Of a stretch of 64,000 nucleotides of DNA, positions 1 through 8,817 are shown in pieces. A program made the position numbers and the translations under genes. Origin of the DNA: Methylobacterium terrae (lineage in GTDB: Bacteria; Pseudomonadota; Alphaproteobacteria; Rhizobiales; Beijerinckiaceae); assembly GCF_003173755.1 (NCBI RefSeq), contig NZ_CP029553.1:3930001-3994000 (forward strand). The letters are read 5' to 3'. The first letter of the stretch is position 1; every line of letters starts with the position of its first letter. Under the pieces are notes generated by a model that was not told where the DNA came from, did no database searches, and saw nothing but the letters and a program-made list of their open reading frames with translations.

Positions 1-1
1 G

Positions 2-2050
2 GTGCGGGGCGAATCGGCCAACCTCCTGTCGGTCGGGGCGCTGGATTTCGGCCTGATCGTCGACGGCACCGTCATCATGGTCGAGGCGATCTTCCGGCGC
101 CTCTCGGGCCACGGGCCGCCGCTGCCCCACAGCCTCGCCGGAGCCAAGGGCATGCAGCGCAAGCTCGGGCTGATCTCGCTCGCCTCCTCCGACGTCAGCC
201 GCTCGATCGTCTTCGCCGCCATCATCATCGTCACCGGCTTCCTGCCGCTGTTCACGCTGTCGGGCGTCGAGGGCAACATCTTCGGGCCGATGGCCCAGAC
301 CTACGCCTACGCGCTTCTCGGCGGCCTCATCGCCACCTTCACGGTGACGCCGGTCCTCTCGGCCTACCTGCTGCCGGAGCACATCCACGAGGTCGAGACG
401 CTGCTCGTCCGCGCCCTCGACCGGCTCTACCGGCCGGTGATCCGGGCGGCGCTCGCCCACCGCACCCTGACCCTCGGCCTCGCCGGCCTGATCTTCGCCG
501 GCGTCGCCGTGGAGGGCCGCAACCTCGGCCTCGAATTCTTGCCGAAGCTCGAGGAGGGCAACCTCTGGATTCGCGCCACCATGCCGGCGACGATCTCGCT
601 CGAGGAGGGCAACCTCTACGTCAACCGGATCCGCCGGGTGATCGCCGAGGTGCCGGAGGTCGAGCGGGTGGTCTCGCAGCACGGAAGGCCCGACGACGGC
701 ACCGATGCCGCCGGCTTCTTCAACGGCGAGTTCTTCGCGCCGCTCAAACCCGCCGAGCAGTGGCGCGAGGGCATGACGAAGGACGCGATGACCGGCGCGC
801 TCCTGGAGCGGCTGCGGACCGAGTTCCCGGGCGTCGAGTTCAACCTGTCGCAGTATCTCCAGGACAACGTCGCCGAGGCGGTGTCGGGCATCAAGGGCGA
901 GAACTCGTTCAAGGTGTTCGGGCCCGACCTGCAGACGCTCACCGACGTCGCGCGCCAGGTCGAGGCGGTGCTGAAGCGCGTGCCCGGCGTCACCGATCTC
1001 GGCGTCTTCACCTCCCTCGGCCAGCCGACGGTGCAGATCGACGTCGACCGGATCCGCGCCGCCCGCTACGGCCTCACCCCCGGCGACATCAACACCACGG
1101 TGCGCACCGCGGTCGGCGGCGACGCGGCGGGCGAGCTCTACGATACCGGCAGCGAGCGCCACTACCCGATCATCGTGCGGCTCGCCTCGCAGTACCGCCA
1201 GAGCGTCGGGGCGATCCGCAACCTGCGCATCGCCGGGCAGAACCAGAACGGCGTGACGGTGCAGATCCCCTTGAGCGCCGTCGCCGACGTCGCGGTGGTC
1301 TCGGGGCCCGCCTACATCTACCGCGAGGGCCAGGAGCGCTACCTGCCGGTGAAGTTCAGCGTGCGCGACCGCGACCTCGGCAGCACCATCATCGAGGCCC
1401 GCGAGCGCGTGGCCCAGGAGGTGAAGCTGCCGCCGGACTACCGGCTCGAGCTCGTCGGCGAGTTCAACAACATGCAGGGTGCGCTCGCCCGCCTCTCGGT
1501 GACGGTGCCGCTCGCGATCCTGCTGATCGCGGTGCTGCTCTTCGTCAATTTCGGGTCGGTCGTCGATACGCTGCTGGCGCTCTCCGTGATCCCGATGGCG
1601 GTGGCGGGCGGCATCGTCGCGCTCGCGGTCACCGAGACGCCGTTCTCGGTCTCGGCGGCGATCGGCTTCATCGCGCTGCTGGGCATCGCCGTGATGGACG
1701 GCATCATCGTGCTCACCCACTACAACGCGCTGCTCGCCCGCGGCGAGGAACGGGCGGAGGCGATGCTGCGCACCTGCACCACCCAGATGCGCCCGGTGGT
1801 GATGACCTGCGTCGTCGCCGGCGTCGGCCTGCTGCCGGCCGCCTTCTCGACCGGCGTCGGCTCGCAGGTGCAGAAACCCCTGGCCCTCGTGGTGGTCGGC
1901 GGCATGAGCCTCGCCCCGGCGCTGATCCTGGTCATCCTGCCGGTGCTGATCCTGCTGTTCTCCCGCCGCCGCCCGGCGCCGGTCCACGTCCCGGCGCACG
2001 GGCCGGCCGAGCCCGGTACTCCGGCACCGGCCGGGGCCGCGACGCATTGA
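2..2050 (+). CDS. heavy-metal efflux RND transporter, CusA/CzcA type (5' truncated by window edge)
   Basis: C-terminal two-thirds (682 residues) of an inner-membrane RND proton antiporter that exports metal cations through a tripartite envelope complex. The first visible helix carries the acidic proton-relay residues of CzcA/CusA pumps: D15, D21 and E28 of the visible fragment, with the family spacing of 6 and 7. A large periplasmic porter region follows (about 160-480), then the second helix block with the motif GIAVMDGIIVLTHYN. The protein ends in a Pro/Ala-rich cytoplasmic tail. The start lies outside the window, so the GTG at position 2 is not a real start. Which metal is exported cannot be told. 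The membrane-fusion and outer-membrane partners would be expected upstream. Confidence 0.93.
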   Translation: MRGESANLLSVGALDFGLIVDGTVIMVEAIFRRLSGHGPPLPHSLAGAKGMQRKLGLISLASSDVSRSIVFAAIIIVTGFLPLFTLSGVEGNIFGPMAQTYAYALLGGLIATFTVTPVLSAYLLPEHIHEVETLLVRALDRLYRPVIRAALAHRTLTLGLAGLIFAGVAVEGRNLGLEFLPKLEEGNLWIRATMPATISLEEGNLYVNRIRRVIAEVPEVERVVSQHGRPDDGTDAAGFFNGEFFAPLKPAEQWREGMTKDAMTGALLERLRTEFPGVEFNLSQYLQDNVAEAVSGIKGENSFKVFGPDLQTLTDVARQVEAVLKRVPGVTDLGVFTSLGQPTVQIDVDRIRAARYGLTPGDINTTVRTAVGGDAAGELYDTGSERHYPIIVRLASQYRQSVGAIRNLRIAGQNQNGVTVQIPLSAVADVAVVSGPAYIYREGQERYLPVKFSVRDRDLGSTIIEARERVAQEVKLPPDYRLELVGEFNNMQGALARLSVTVPLAILLIAVLLFVNFGSVVDTLLALSVIPMAVAGGIVALAVTETPFSVSAAIGFIALLGIAVMDGIIVLTHYNALLARGEERAEAMLRTCTTQMRPVVMTCVVAGVGLLPAAFSTGVGSQVQKPLALVVVGGMSLAPALILVILPVLILLFSRRRPAPVHVPAHGPAEPGTPAPAGAATH

Positions 2051-2359
2051 GGGGCCGCGTGAGGGGGATTGAGGGACTTCATCCTGCCGGCGCCCCCCAT
2101 CCAGCGATGATTCGCGCGACGGAACTGGAAAATCCGCCAGGTCGGTCCGGGCTCCGCTGCGCGGCCCCGGAATGACGCGGAAGATGTCCTCGCTGTCGGC
2201 GCCGGACGAGCAGGCGCCGGGATACAGCACGGGCGTGGAGCAGGAGGGCCTGTCAGCCCACGATGCGCAGCCGAGTGGCACCGTCCCGCACCGGATCGCA
2301 CCTCCAGGCCCCCAGGGCGGGCGGCGCGCCGAGGGTCCGGCGAGGGACCCGGCGGCGCC
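2051..2359. other. convergent intergenic region, no gene seen
   Basis: About 310 bases lie between the stops of the RND pump and the diguanylate cyclase. Open frames on both strands have no recognisable domain and no convincing ribosome site. A short GC-rich stretch around 2144-2170 (gtccgggctccgct, then gcggccccgg) resembles the hairpin at 51797-51846 and may be a fragment of the same dispersed intergenic repeat. Confidence 0.5.
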
Positions 2360-3505
2360 TCACGCCACCCGGCGCAGCTCCGGCCCGGCGAGCACCACCC
2401 GGTCGCGTCCCTGCGCCTTGGCCTGGTAGAGCGCCCGGTCGGCGAGGCCGAGCAGCGTCTCGAACTCGCCCGCGCCCACGGCGATCCCGGTGCTGACCGT
2501 GACCGAGAGGCCCGGCAGCAGGTCGGGGCGCATCGCCGCCACGGCGTGGCGGACGGTCTCGGCGACGGCCACCGCCCGGGCCGCGCCGGCGCCCGGGAGG
2601 AGGCAGGCGAATTCCTCGCCGCCGAGGCGGCCGAAGGCGGTCCCCTCCGGCAGGACCTGGCCCGCGGCGGCGCAGAAGCCGACCAGCACCGCGTCGCCGA
2701 CGGCGTGCCCGAAGGTGTCGTTGACCCGCTTGAAGTGGTCGAGGTCGAACAGCAGCAGGGCGACCGGCCCAGCCGCCAGGACGCGGCGCGCCTCCGCCCC
2801 GAGGGCCCGGCGGTTGGCGATGCCGGTGAGCGGGTCGGTCTCGGCGACGCGGCGCTGCTCGGCCTCGAGCCGCTCCTTGGCGAGCGCCATGAACAGCACC
2901 GAGACCGCCACCGAGTAGAGCAGGGCGACGAAGCACAGGACCGCGACCCAGAACGGATCGGTCGGGGTGCCGACCGGCGGCGCCGGCAGGACCAGGGTGG
3001 CGGGGATCCGCGTCCAGATCAGCAGCGCCTCGCTGGCGAGCAGGATCGCCGCCGGGGCCCGCGACGGCAGCCGCTCGCCGCGATGGTGCCACAGCGTGCG
3101 CGCGGCGAGCGCGCAGTACAGGCCGGCGATCGCCGAGGCGAGCACCACCCGCGCCCCGAGCGAGGCGTAGAACGGCGGCACGAGGCAGGCGGCGAGCCAG
3201 ACGAGCGGGCCGGCGGCGAGGGGCAGGACGGCGATCCGCCGTCCCTCGAACGAACGGGCGCCGCCCCAGATCAGCCCGAAGGCCGCGAGCATGACCGCGT
3301 TGGCGAGCCCGATCGACAGCCAGTCCGGCACGAGCCCGCGCAGGCCGAACAGCGTGGCCGCGAGCGCGCCCGAGACCTGGGCGGTGCCGAGGAAGCCGAG
3401 GGCCCGGGTCCGCCGGGTCTGGCTCCAGGACAGGAGGTACAGGGCCCCCATGACCACGGTGACGAAGACCGTCACGGTCACCAGCGTCGGCGCATCCAGC
3501 TTCAT
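2360..3505 (-). CDS. membrane-anchored diguanylate cyclase (GGDEF)
   Basis: 381 residues. It predicts synthesis of cyclic di-GMP from two GTP. Residues 1-210 contain about six hydrophobic helices forming an integral-membrane sensor of unknown ligand, followed by a short linker and the GGDEF domain (about 220-375). The metal and substrate motifs are intact: DPLTG at 224, FDLDHFKRVND at 253 and GGEEF at 295-299. The residues just before the active site (LPEGTAFGR) do not form the RxxD inhibitory site, so product inhibition at that site is probably absent. The ATG at 3505 was chosen because the frame upstream lacks homology and runs into the heparinase gene. Monocistronic, and convergent with the RND pump. 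Confidence 0.9.
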   Translation of the reverse strand: MKLDAPTLVTVTVFVTVVMGALYLLSWSQTRRTRALGFLGTAQVSGALAATLFGLRGLVPDWLSIGLANAVMLAAFGLIWGGARSFEGRRIAVLPLAAGPLVWLAACLVPPFYASLGARVVLASAIAGLYCALAARTLWHHRGERLPSRAPAAILLASEALLIWTRIPATLVLPAPPVGTPTDPFWVAVLCFVALLYSVAVSVLFMALAKERLEAEQRRVAETDPLTGIANRRALGAEARRVLAAGPVALLLFDLDHFKRVNDTFGHAVGDAVLVGFCAAAGQVLPEGTAFGRLGGEEFACLLPGAGAARAVAVAETVRHAVAAMRPDLLPGLSVTVSTGIAVGAGEFETLLGLADRALYQAKAQGRDRVVLAGPELRRVA

Positions 3506-3662
3506 CCCGTGGGTTCCCGCCAGATGCCGACCAAGGTGACGCACCATAGCACGGGGCCTTGGGCGAAGAACGCTCATTCGAGGGCGAACAACCCGCGAAT
3601 GGATGAGAGAAGGAATTTTTTCGAATGCGGCGCCGGCCGGCCGCTCTTCGAGCCGCCCGCGC

Positions 3663-5384
3663 CTACTCGGCGAGCCGCCGGAAGCGCCACGCCACCCGGG
3701 TGCCGTCGCCGACGGTGAGGTGGAGCACGATCTGCTCGGTGCGCCGGGCCCCGTTGAGGGCGGCGAAGAACACGCTCTCCTCGATGACCGGGTCGATCCC
3801 GTCGGCCTCGAACAGCCAGGGCGCGCCGGCCCCGGCGAGGCGCACGCCCTGCCCGACCCGGCTCGCCCGCACGGTCGGGTGCAGGTGGAAGCGGATCGCC
3901 GCCTCGACCCCGGCCCCGGGATCGCCGCGCGCCGACGGGTCGCGCACGAAGCCGTCATGGCCCTCGAGGAGCCCGCCATCCGGGTGCAGGCGCCAGCGCC
4001 GCTCGTGGCGCAGGCCGAGCGTCGGGACGTAGCCGTCGTGGCGGGCGGCGAGCACGCTCGCGCCCGCCGCGTCGGTGCCGCGCTCGACCGCGACCTCGAC
4101 GGGCCCGCGCACGACGATCGGCCCCATCCGGCGCTTCAGCCAGGTGGCGAGCGGGTGGATCAGGCCCGGCTGGGACAGGCCGAGGAAGCGGCAGGAGGAC
4201 GTATCGGCGAGGCAGGCGGTGGAGTGCGCCGCGGTGGTCCGGGCGAGCTCGCGCATCTCCTCGCCGGTCGCCGGCATGCCGCAATTCACCACCAGCCGCT
4301 GCGGCCCGCAGGAGAGCTCGAACGACAGGCAGCCGGCCCCCGCCGCGGCCGAGTAGGCGGGTGGCGGCGCCGGGCCGATATCGGCCACCACCAGGGTACC
4401 GCCCCCGCCCTCGAGGCGGGTGTAGCCGGAATGCGGCGCGTGCATCAGCGGCTTGGCGAGCGCGCCGTCATAGACCAGCAGGGTGGCGAGCTGGTCGGCG
4501 GCGGTCGCCCCCATGCCGTTGTGGTGCCCGAGCGAGGCGTCGCCGTGGCGCAGGAGGCGCAGGAGCGGCAGCATCCGGTCGATGGCGTTGAGCAGGGCCT
4601 CCGGCGGGGCGATGTCGCGGCTCAGGAAGCTCTGGCGCAGGGGCAGGAGGTCGAGGAGCAGGTCCTTGGCGAAGCCCGGGTCGCGGCTGCGATGGCCGCC
4701 GTCGGGCAGGATCTGGCGGGAGAGCTCGCGGTGCAGGAGCCGCGTGCCCCGGCGGAGCACCGGGTCGAAGCCCTCGCAGCACAGGCCCGCATAGGCGAGC
4801 GCCACCGCGGCGACGAGCCGGTCGCGCGGCAGGATCCCGCGGCGCAGGGACCGGTCGAGGGTCCGGGTGCAGCGCCCGATCTGGCGCAGGAACGCCTGGT
4901 AGAAGACGTGGTCGGCGCCCTCCAGCACCAGCGGCGACTGGCACAGGAGCGAGATCAGCCGCCTCGCAACCACCGACGGGCGCTGCGCCAGGGCCTGGTC
5001 GCCGCGACCCGCCATGAAGTCCTGCACGAAGGCGCGGGCGTTGGAGCGCGACAGCGCGCTCTCCGCGGCGCGCAGGTGGCGCAGCCAGCCGAAGCCGTAG
5101 AGCTCCTCGCCCCATTGGGTCGAGGGCGTCGCGAAGTCGAACGGCGAGCGGCCGCCGGTGGCGAGCGCCCGGCCGGCGAACACGAACAGGCCGGCATAGA
5201 TGTCGGCCGCGATGGTGGCGTCGCTGGTGCGCAGGTCCTGCGGCGCGATGACGAGGCCGGTCGGCCGCAGGCGCGCCAGCGCCGAGGGGCGCGAGGTCGC
5301 GCGGACGGCGGCACCCCGCAAGGTGCGTCCCGCCTCGTGCCCGACGAGCCGGTAGAACCGCCAGCGGTCAGGCCCCCAACCCAC
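3663..5384 (-). CDS. heparinase II/III family protein
   Basis: 573 residues. The N-terminal half is an alpha-helical toroid-like region and the C-terminal half is a beta-sandwich, as in heparinase II/III lyases that cut uronic-acid polysaccharides. Family-type segments are visible: RLVVNCGMP, then a helix ending in TAAHSTACLAD. No clear signal peptide is seen at the N terminus (MGWGPDRWRFYRLVG), unlike secreted lyases, so a cytoplasmic role in envelope or capsule glycan turnover is possible. It lies 116 bases downstream of rsmB on the same strand, a pairing recurrent in alphaproteobacteria. The substrate is unknown and the catalytic residues were not verified. Confidence 0.85.
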   Translation of the reverse strand: MGWGPDRWRFYRLVGHEAGRTLRGAAVRATSRPSALARLRPTGLVIAPQDLRTSDATIAADIYAGLFVFAGRALATGGRSPFDFATPSTQWGEELYGFGWLRHLRAAESALSRSNARAFVQDFMAGRGDQALAQRPSVVARRLISLLCQSPLVLEGADHVFYQAFLRQIGRCTRTLDRSLRRGILPRDRLVAAVALAYAGLCCEGFDPVLRRGTRLLHRELSRQILPDGGHRSRDPGFAKDLLLDLLPLRQSFLSRDIAPPEALLNAIDRMLPLLRLLRHGDASLGHHNGMGATAADQLATLLVYDGALAKPLMHAPHSGYTRLEGGGGTLVVADIGPAPPPAYSAAAGAGCLSFELSCGPQRLVVNCGMPATGEEMRELARTTAAHSTACLADTSSCRFLGLSQPGLIHPLATWLKRRMGPIVVRGPVEVAVERGTDAAGASVLAARHDGYVPTLGLRHERRWRLHPDGGLLEGHDGFVRDPSARGDPGAGVEAAIRFHLHPTVRASRVGQGVRLAGAGAPWLFEADGIDPVIEESVFFAALNGARRTEQIVLHLTVGDGTRVAWRFRRLAE

Positions 5385-5500
5385 GCCACCTCCTGCCCGC
5401 CGGCCGTCGCCCGACGACGGCGGCGCTCGTCAAGGTTTGGTCAAGGATCATCGCGCGGTCAAACCGCGGGATCGCCCTGTGAACAGGTTCCGGGCCCGCC

Positions 5501-6835
5501 TCACGCGCCGGTCCGCTCCAGCCGCACGGCGTAGAACCCGTCGAGGCCGCCGCGGCCCTCGTCGGGCCAGTGCGACGGCAGGGTGCGCAGGTCGCCGGAC
5601 GCGGTGAGGAGGGCGGGATCGCCGACCTCCTCCGGCGCGATCGGGCGGCGGACGAAGTCGGCGTGGCGGGCGAGGAACGCCTCTCCTTGCGCCTCTCCCT
5701 CCTCCGGCTCGAGCGAGCAGGTGCAGTAGACGAGGCGCCCGCCCGGGCGGGTGAGCCGCGCCGCCTTGTCGAGGAGCCTGCGCTGGAGCCCGACGAGGCG
5801 GGAGAGATCGCCCTCGCCCTTCGCCCACGGCACGTCGGGGTGGCGCCGCACCGTCCCGGTGGCGCTGCACGGCGCGTCGAGCAGCACCGCGTCGAAGGGC
5901 CGGTCCTCCGGCAGCGCGAGGGCGTCGACGGCCTGCACCTCGGCGGAGAGCCCGAGCCGGGCGAGGTTGTCCGCGAGGCGGCGCAGGCGCGGGCCCGAGC
6001 GGTCGACCGCCAGCACCGCGGCACCGGCCGCGGCGAGCTGGGCGGTCTTGCCGCCGGGCGCGGCGCAGAGATCGGCGACCCGCTCGCCCGGGCGCACGCC
6101 GAGGAGGTGGGCGGGGAGCGCCGCGGCGGCGTCCTGCACCCACCAGGCGCCGTCGGCGAAGCCCGGCAGCTCGGGCACCGGCGTGCGGGCGTCGTCGAGG
6201 CGCAGGCTCAAGGACCCCGGCAGGCGCCGCCCCTCGAGCCCCTCCGGGATCGCCGCGCCGGGGCGCAGGGTGAGGTCGAGCCCCGCCCCGCGGGCATTGG
6301 CGGCCGCGATGGCGCGGGCGGTCTCCTCGCCGTAGGCGGTGATCCAGCGCCGCGCGAGCCAGTCCGGCGTGTTGAGGCGCAGGGGCTCGGCGTCGCCCTC
6401 CCGGCGGATCTCGTCGCGCTCGCGGGCGATCCGGCGCAGGACCGCGTTGGCGAGGCCGGCGAGGTGCTGCAGGCCGGGCTCGGACTTGGCGAGGCGCACC
6501 GCGAGGTCGACGGCGGCGTGGTCCTGGACGTTGAGGTAGAGGATCTGCGCCGCGCCGGTGGCGAGAAGCGCGACGAGGCCCGGCTGGTCCTCGGGCAGGC
6601 CCTTGGCGAGCCGCCCGTGCAGCGCGTGGCGGATCACGCCGAGATGGCGGAACGTCGTGGTGGCGATGGCGCGGGCGAGGCCCGCATCCTGCGGCGGCAG
6701 CACCGCGCGCTGGACGGCGGGCTCGATCGCGTCCTCGAGCGCCGTGCCGCGGTTCTTGCCGAGCAGGTCCGCCACGGTCCCCCAGGCGAGGCGCCGCGCC
6801 GGCAGGCCGGCGACCTCGGTGTGCTGTCCATCCAT
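5501..6835 (-). CDS. rsmB: 16S rRNA m5C967 methyltransferase RsmB
   Basis: 444 residues, full length for the family. Residues 15-140 form the NusB-like RNA-binding domain and 145-240 the linker. The SAM-dependent methyltransferase fold has motif I DLCAAPGGKT (255-264), motif IV DAPCSATG with Cys323, and motif VI CTCSLEPEE with the catalytic Cys373. It methylates cytosine 967 of 16S rRNA before 30S maturation. The ATG at 6835 starts at MDGQHTEV; the frame extends further upstream but that extension is unlike the family and runs into the divergent promoter region. The heparinase-like gene follows on the same strand. Divergent from the SDHAF4-like gene across about 225 bases. Confidence 0.95.
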   Translation of the reverse strand: MDGQHTEVAGLPARRLAWGTVADLLGKNRGTALEDAIEPAVQRAVLPPQDAGLARAIATTTFRHLGVIRHALHGRLAKGLPEDQPGLVALLATGAAQILYLNVQDHAAVDLAVRLAKSEPGLQHLAGLANAVLRRIARERDEIRREGDAEPLRLNTPDWLARRWITAYGEETARAIAAANARGAGLDLTLRPGAAIPEGLEGRRLPGSLSLRLDDARTPVPELPGFADGAWWVQDAAAALPAHLLGVRPGERVADLCAAPGGKTAQLAAAGAAVLAVDRSGPRLRRLADNLARLGLSAEVQAVDALALPEDRPFDAVLLDAPCSATGTVRRHPDVPWAKGEGDLSRLVGLQRRLLDKAARLTRPGGRLVYCTCSLEPEEGEAQGEAFLARHADFVRRPIAPEEVGDPALLTASGDLRTLPSHWPDEGRGGLDGFYAVRLERTGA

Positions 6836-7060
6836 CCCCACTGCGACACAATCCCCTGCACGGCCCGCTGATGGACCCGCTCCCGCGGAAATCCCGGGCC
6901 ACCTCGCACGACGGGGCTCCGAGCCGACCGCCGCGACCTTGACGCTGCCCCCGGCGCCCTCCACCTCGGAGGGACCGGCGGCCCTTGCGCCGGGGTGGCA
7001 TCCGGCCGCCCGAGATGCAAGCGCCGCCTCGCAAGGCGCGGACCCACCAAGAGTCGACCG

Positions 7061-7261
7061 ATGAGCGAGAGCGAAGCCCCTCCCCGCAAGACCCTGTCGC
7101 CGGCCGCCGAGCGCGCCCTCGCCGAGGCCGAGGCGCGCCGGGCCGAGATCGACGCCCGGGCCGAGGAGATCCGGCGCGAGCGCGAGATCAACGGGCGCGG
7201 CGGCCTCGAGCCGGTGCGCTACGACGACTGGGAGGTGAAGGGCCTGGCGACAGACTTCTGA
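7061..7261 (+). CDS. DUF1674 / SDHAF4-like succinate dehydrogenase assembly factor
   Basis: 66 residues. The C-terminal half (GRGGLEPVRYDDWEVKGLATDF) is the DUF1674 signature, which ends in a conserved acidic-aromatic DF. In eukaryotes and alphaproteobacteria this family (SDHAF4) protects flavinylated SdhA before SDH assembly. Residues 1-45 are charged and helical (AERALAEAEARRAEID). The ATG at 7061 gives the usual family length. The next gene, a PH-domain protein, starts 24 bases downstream, so the two are probably co-transcribed. No sdh gene is in the window. Confidence 0.85.
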   Translation: MSESEAPPRKTLSPAAERALAEAEARRAEIDARAEEIRREREINGRGGLEPVRYDDWEVKGLATDF

Positions 7262-7284
7262 GGCGGATTCCAAGGGAGGCGGGA

Positions 7285-7659
7285 ATGGGCTTGCTCGACG
7301 GGCTGCTCGGCCACGGCAGCGACGCGGCGCCGGAGGCGGTGGCCCAGGAACTCGACGGGATGCTGGTCCCGGGCGAGACCGTGCAGGTGGCGTTCCGGGT
7401 GATCCGCGACCTGATGGTCTTCACCGACCGGCGGATGATCCTGGTCGACAAGCAGGGCGTGACCGGCCGCAAGGTGTCCTACCTCACGGTGCCCTACCGG
7501 GCGATCACCTCGTTCTCGATCGAGAACGCGGGCAATTTCGACCTCGATTCCGAGCTGACGATCTGGGTCTCGGGCCGGCCCGACCCGATCGGCCGCACCC
7601 TCAAGCGCGGAGCCGACATCCGCGGCATCCAGCGGGCGATCGCGGCGTCCCTGCGCTGA
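7285..7659 (+). CDS. bacterial PH-domain protein (bPH type)
   Basis: 124 residues, apparently a single bacterial pleckstrin-homology-like beta barrel. The signature is the run DLMVFTDRRMILVDKQG (about 43-59), followed by alternating beta strands and a final amphipathic helix (IRGIQRAIAASLR). The family is widespread with no enzymatic role known; such domains often assemble as oligomers or bind partner proteins. It starts with ATG at 7285, preceded by a strong Shine-Dalgarno (ggaggcggga). It lies 24 bases after the SDHAF4-like gene, probably in the same transcript. Confidence 0.82.
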   Translation: MGLLDGLLGHGSDAAPEAVAQELDGMLVPGETVQVAFRVIRDLMVFTDRRMILVDKQGVTGRKVSYLTVPYRAITSFSIENAGNFDLDSELTIWVSGRPDPIGRTLKRGADIRGIQRAIAASLR

Positions 7660-7682
7660 CGTGGCGCGGTCGAGGGGACGCG

Positions 7683-7707
7683 GGAACGTCGCCCCTTCGC
7701 CCCCGTT
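7683..7707 (+). promoter_or_regulatory. EcfG (general stress response) promoter motif
   Basis: GGAAC at 7683-7687 and CGTT at 7704-7707, separated by exactly 16 bases. This matches the alphaproteobacterial EcfG consensus (GGAAC-N16/17-CGTT) used in the PhyR-NepR-EcfG stress response. It faces the cupin gene, whose ATG is 54 bases downstream. Motif match only; no expression data. Confidence 0.6.
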
Positions 7708-7760
7708 GGGGTCGCGACGTCCCCGGCGCGGGGATACGTGCCCCGACAGGAGCTCAAACC

Positions 7761-8099
7761 ATGGGCGACACGACGATCAAGAAGGTGTCCGGCGGGCAGT
7801 CGCCGCAGGGGCCGGACGGCCAGCGCTACCTCGCATCGGGCAAGCACGTCGCGATGCGGCTGTGGGTCGACGAGCCGCCGACCGACGACAAGCCGAGCGC
7901 GGCGCGCGACTACGAGACCGTCGGCTACGTGATCAAGGGCCGAGCCGAGCTGCAGGTCGAGGGCCAGAGCGTGCGGCTGGAGCCGGGGGATTCCTGGCTG
8001 GTGCCGGCGGGCGCCGAGCACACCTACCGCATCCTCGAGACCTTCACGGCGGTCGAGGCGACCTCGCCGCCCGCGCAGGTGCACGGGCGGGACGCGTAG
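7761..8099 (+). CDS. small single-domain cupin protein
   Basis: 112 residues. A conserved cupin beta barrel occupies about 38-100: the first box is YETVGYVIKGRAELQVEG and the second is PGDSWLVPAGAEHTYRI. The metal-ligand pattern is weak: the first box lacks the classic HxH, while the second keeps a histidine (AEHTY). Metal binding and enzyme activity are therefore uncertain. ATG at 7761 is preceded by aggag. An exact EcfG-type promoter lies upstream, which suggests induction in the general stress response. Convergent with the L,D-transpeptidase. Confidence 0.85.
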   Translation: MGDTTIKKVSGGQSPQGPDGQRYLASGKHVAMRLWVDEPPTDDKPSAARDYETVGYVIKGRAELQVEGQSVRLEPGDSWLVPAGAEHTYRILETFTAVEATSPPAQVHGRDA

Positions 8100-8111
8100 C
8101 CGGCCCTCCCG

Positions 8112-8618
8112 TCAGCGCGTCACCACCACGGTGGCGCCGACCTGGACGCGGCCGTAGAGGTCGGCCACGTCCTGGTTGTACATCCGGATGCAGCCGTAGG
8201 ACGCGAAGGTGCCGATCGAGCCCGGCCGGTTGGTGCCGTGGATCGCGTACTCGCCCCGGTCGAGGGTCAGCGCCGCGACGCCCATCGGGTTGCTCGGCGA
8301 GCCGCCGGCGATCACGTCCGGCAGGCGGGGATTGTCCCGCTTCACCTCGTCGGGCGGCGACCAGGCCGGCCGGAGGTACTTCCCGTCGATGCGGGCGTAG
8401 CCGGTCCATTGCTTGCCGGCCCGGCCGACCGCCACGGGATAGCGGATCGCCGTGCCGTCGCCGTTGACGAAGTACAGACGCCGCTCGGCGGTGCGCACCA
8501 CCACCGTGCCGGCTTCCGCGGCCGCGTCGAACGCGACCAGCTCCCGCGCGGCGGCCGGCCCGGCCGCCATCGTCGCCGCGACGAACGCCGCCGCGGCCCA
8601 TCCACTCTGCTTGTGCAT
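8112..8618 (-). CDS. periplasmic L,D-transpeptidase (YkuD family)
   Basis: 168 residues. A signal peptide (1-24, cleavage after AAARA-like residues) precedes a YkuD catalytic domain (about 36-167). The active-site block is intact: HGTN at 127-130, then SYGCIRM at 140-146 with nucleophile Cys143. These enzymes form 3-3 crosslinks in peptidoglycan or attach proteins to it. There is no separate LysM or peptidoglycan-binding domain, so this is a minimal form. It stands alone, convergent with the cupin gene at a 12-base gap. Confidence 0.92.
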   Translation of the reverse strand: MHKQSGWAAAAFVAATMAAGPAAARELVAFDAAAEAGTVVVRTAERRLYFVNGDGTAIRYPVAVGRAGKQWTGYARIDGKYLRPAWSPPDEVKRDNPRLPDVIAGGSPSNPMGVAALTLDRGEYAIHGTNRPGSIGTFASYGCIRMYNQDVADLYGRVQVGATVVVTR

Positions 8619-8771
8619 CCCTGCGGTCCTCGAGCGTGACCTTGTCAGCCGAGCGATAATCCGCCGGGAAACCTGTCGTTCCGGTTGGCAAAGATGCTTG
8701 CCGGGGGATGAAGGGCGGGGCGATGCGCGGGAGCGTTAAGGGATGGTTCGGGAGGAGCACGGCGCTGCTCG

Positions 8772-8797
8772 CGCCCTCCCCTCTCCGCGGGGAGGGT
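8772..8797. repeat. single short palindromic repeat (ctctccgcggggag type)
   Basis: A GC-rich inverted repeat (cccctctccgcggggaggg) between the L,D-transpeptidase promoter region and the end of the DUF2794 gene. It resembles one arm of the composite elements at 32.0 and 56.2 kb. It could also act as a terminator stem for the leftward DUF2794 gene's neighbour, but it has no T-run. Confidence 0.5.
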
Positions 8798-8817
8798 TCA
8801 AGGCGCGTCGAGCGCCC

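Noticed and set aside
3506..3979. N-terminal extension of the diguanylate cyclase frame
   Set aside because: It overlaps the heparinase gene antisense and is low-complexity; ATG 3505 begins the membrane region.
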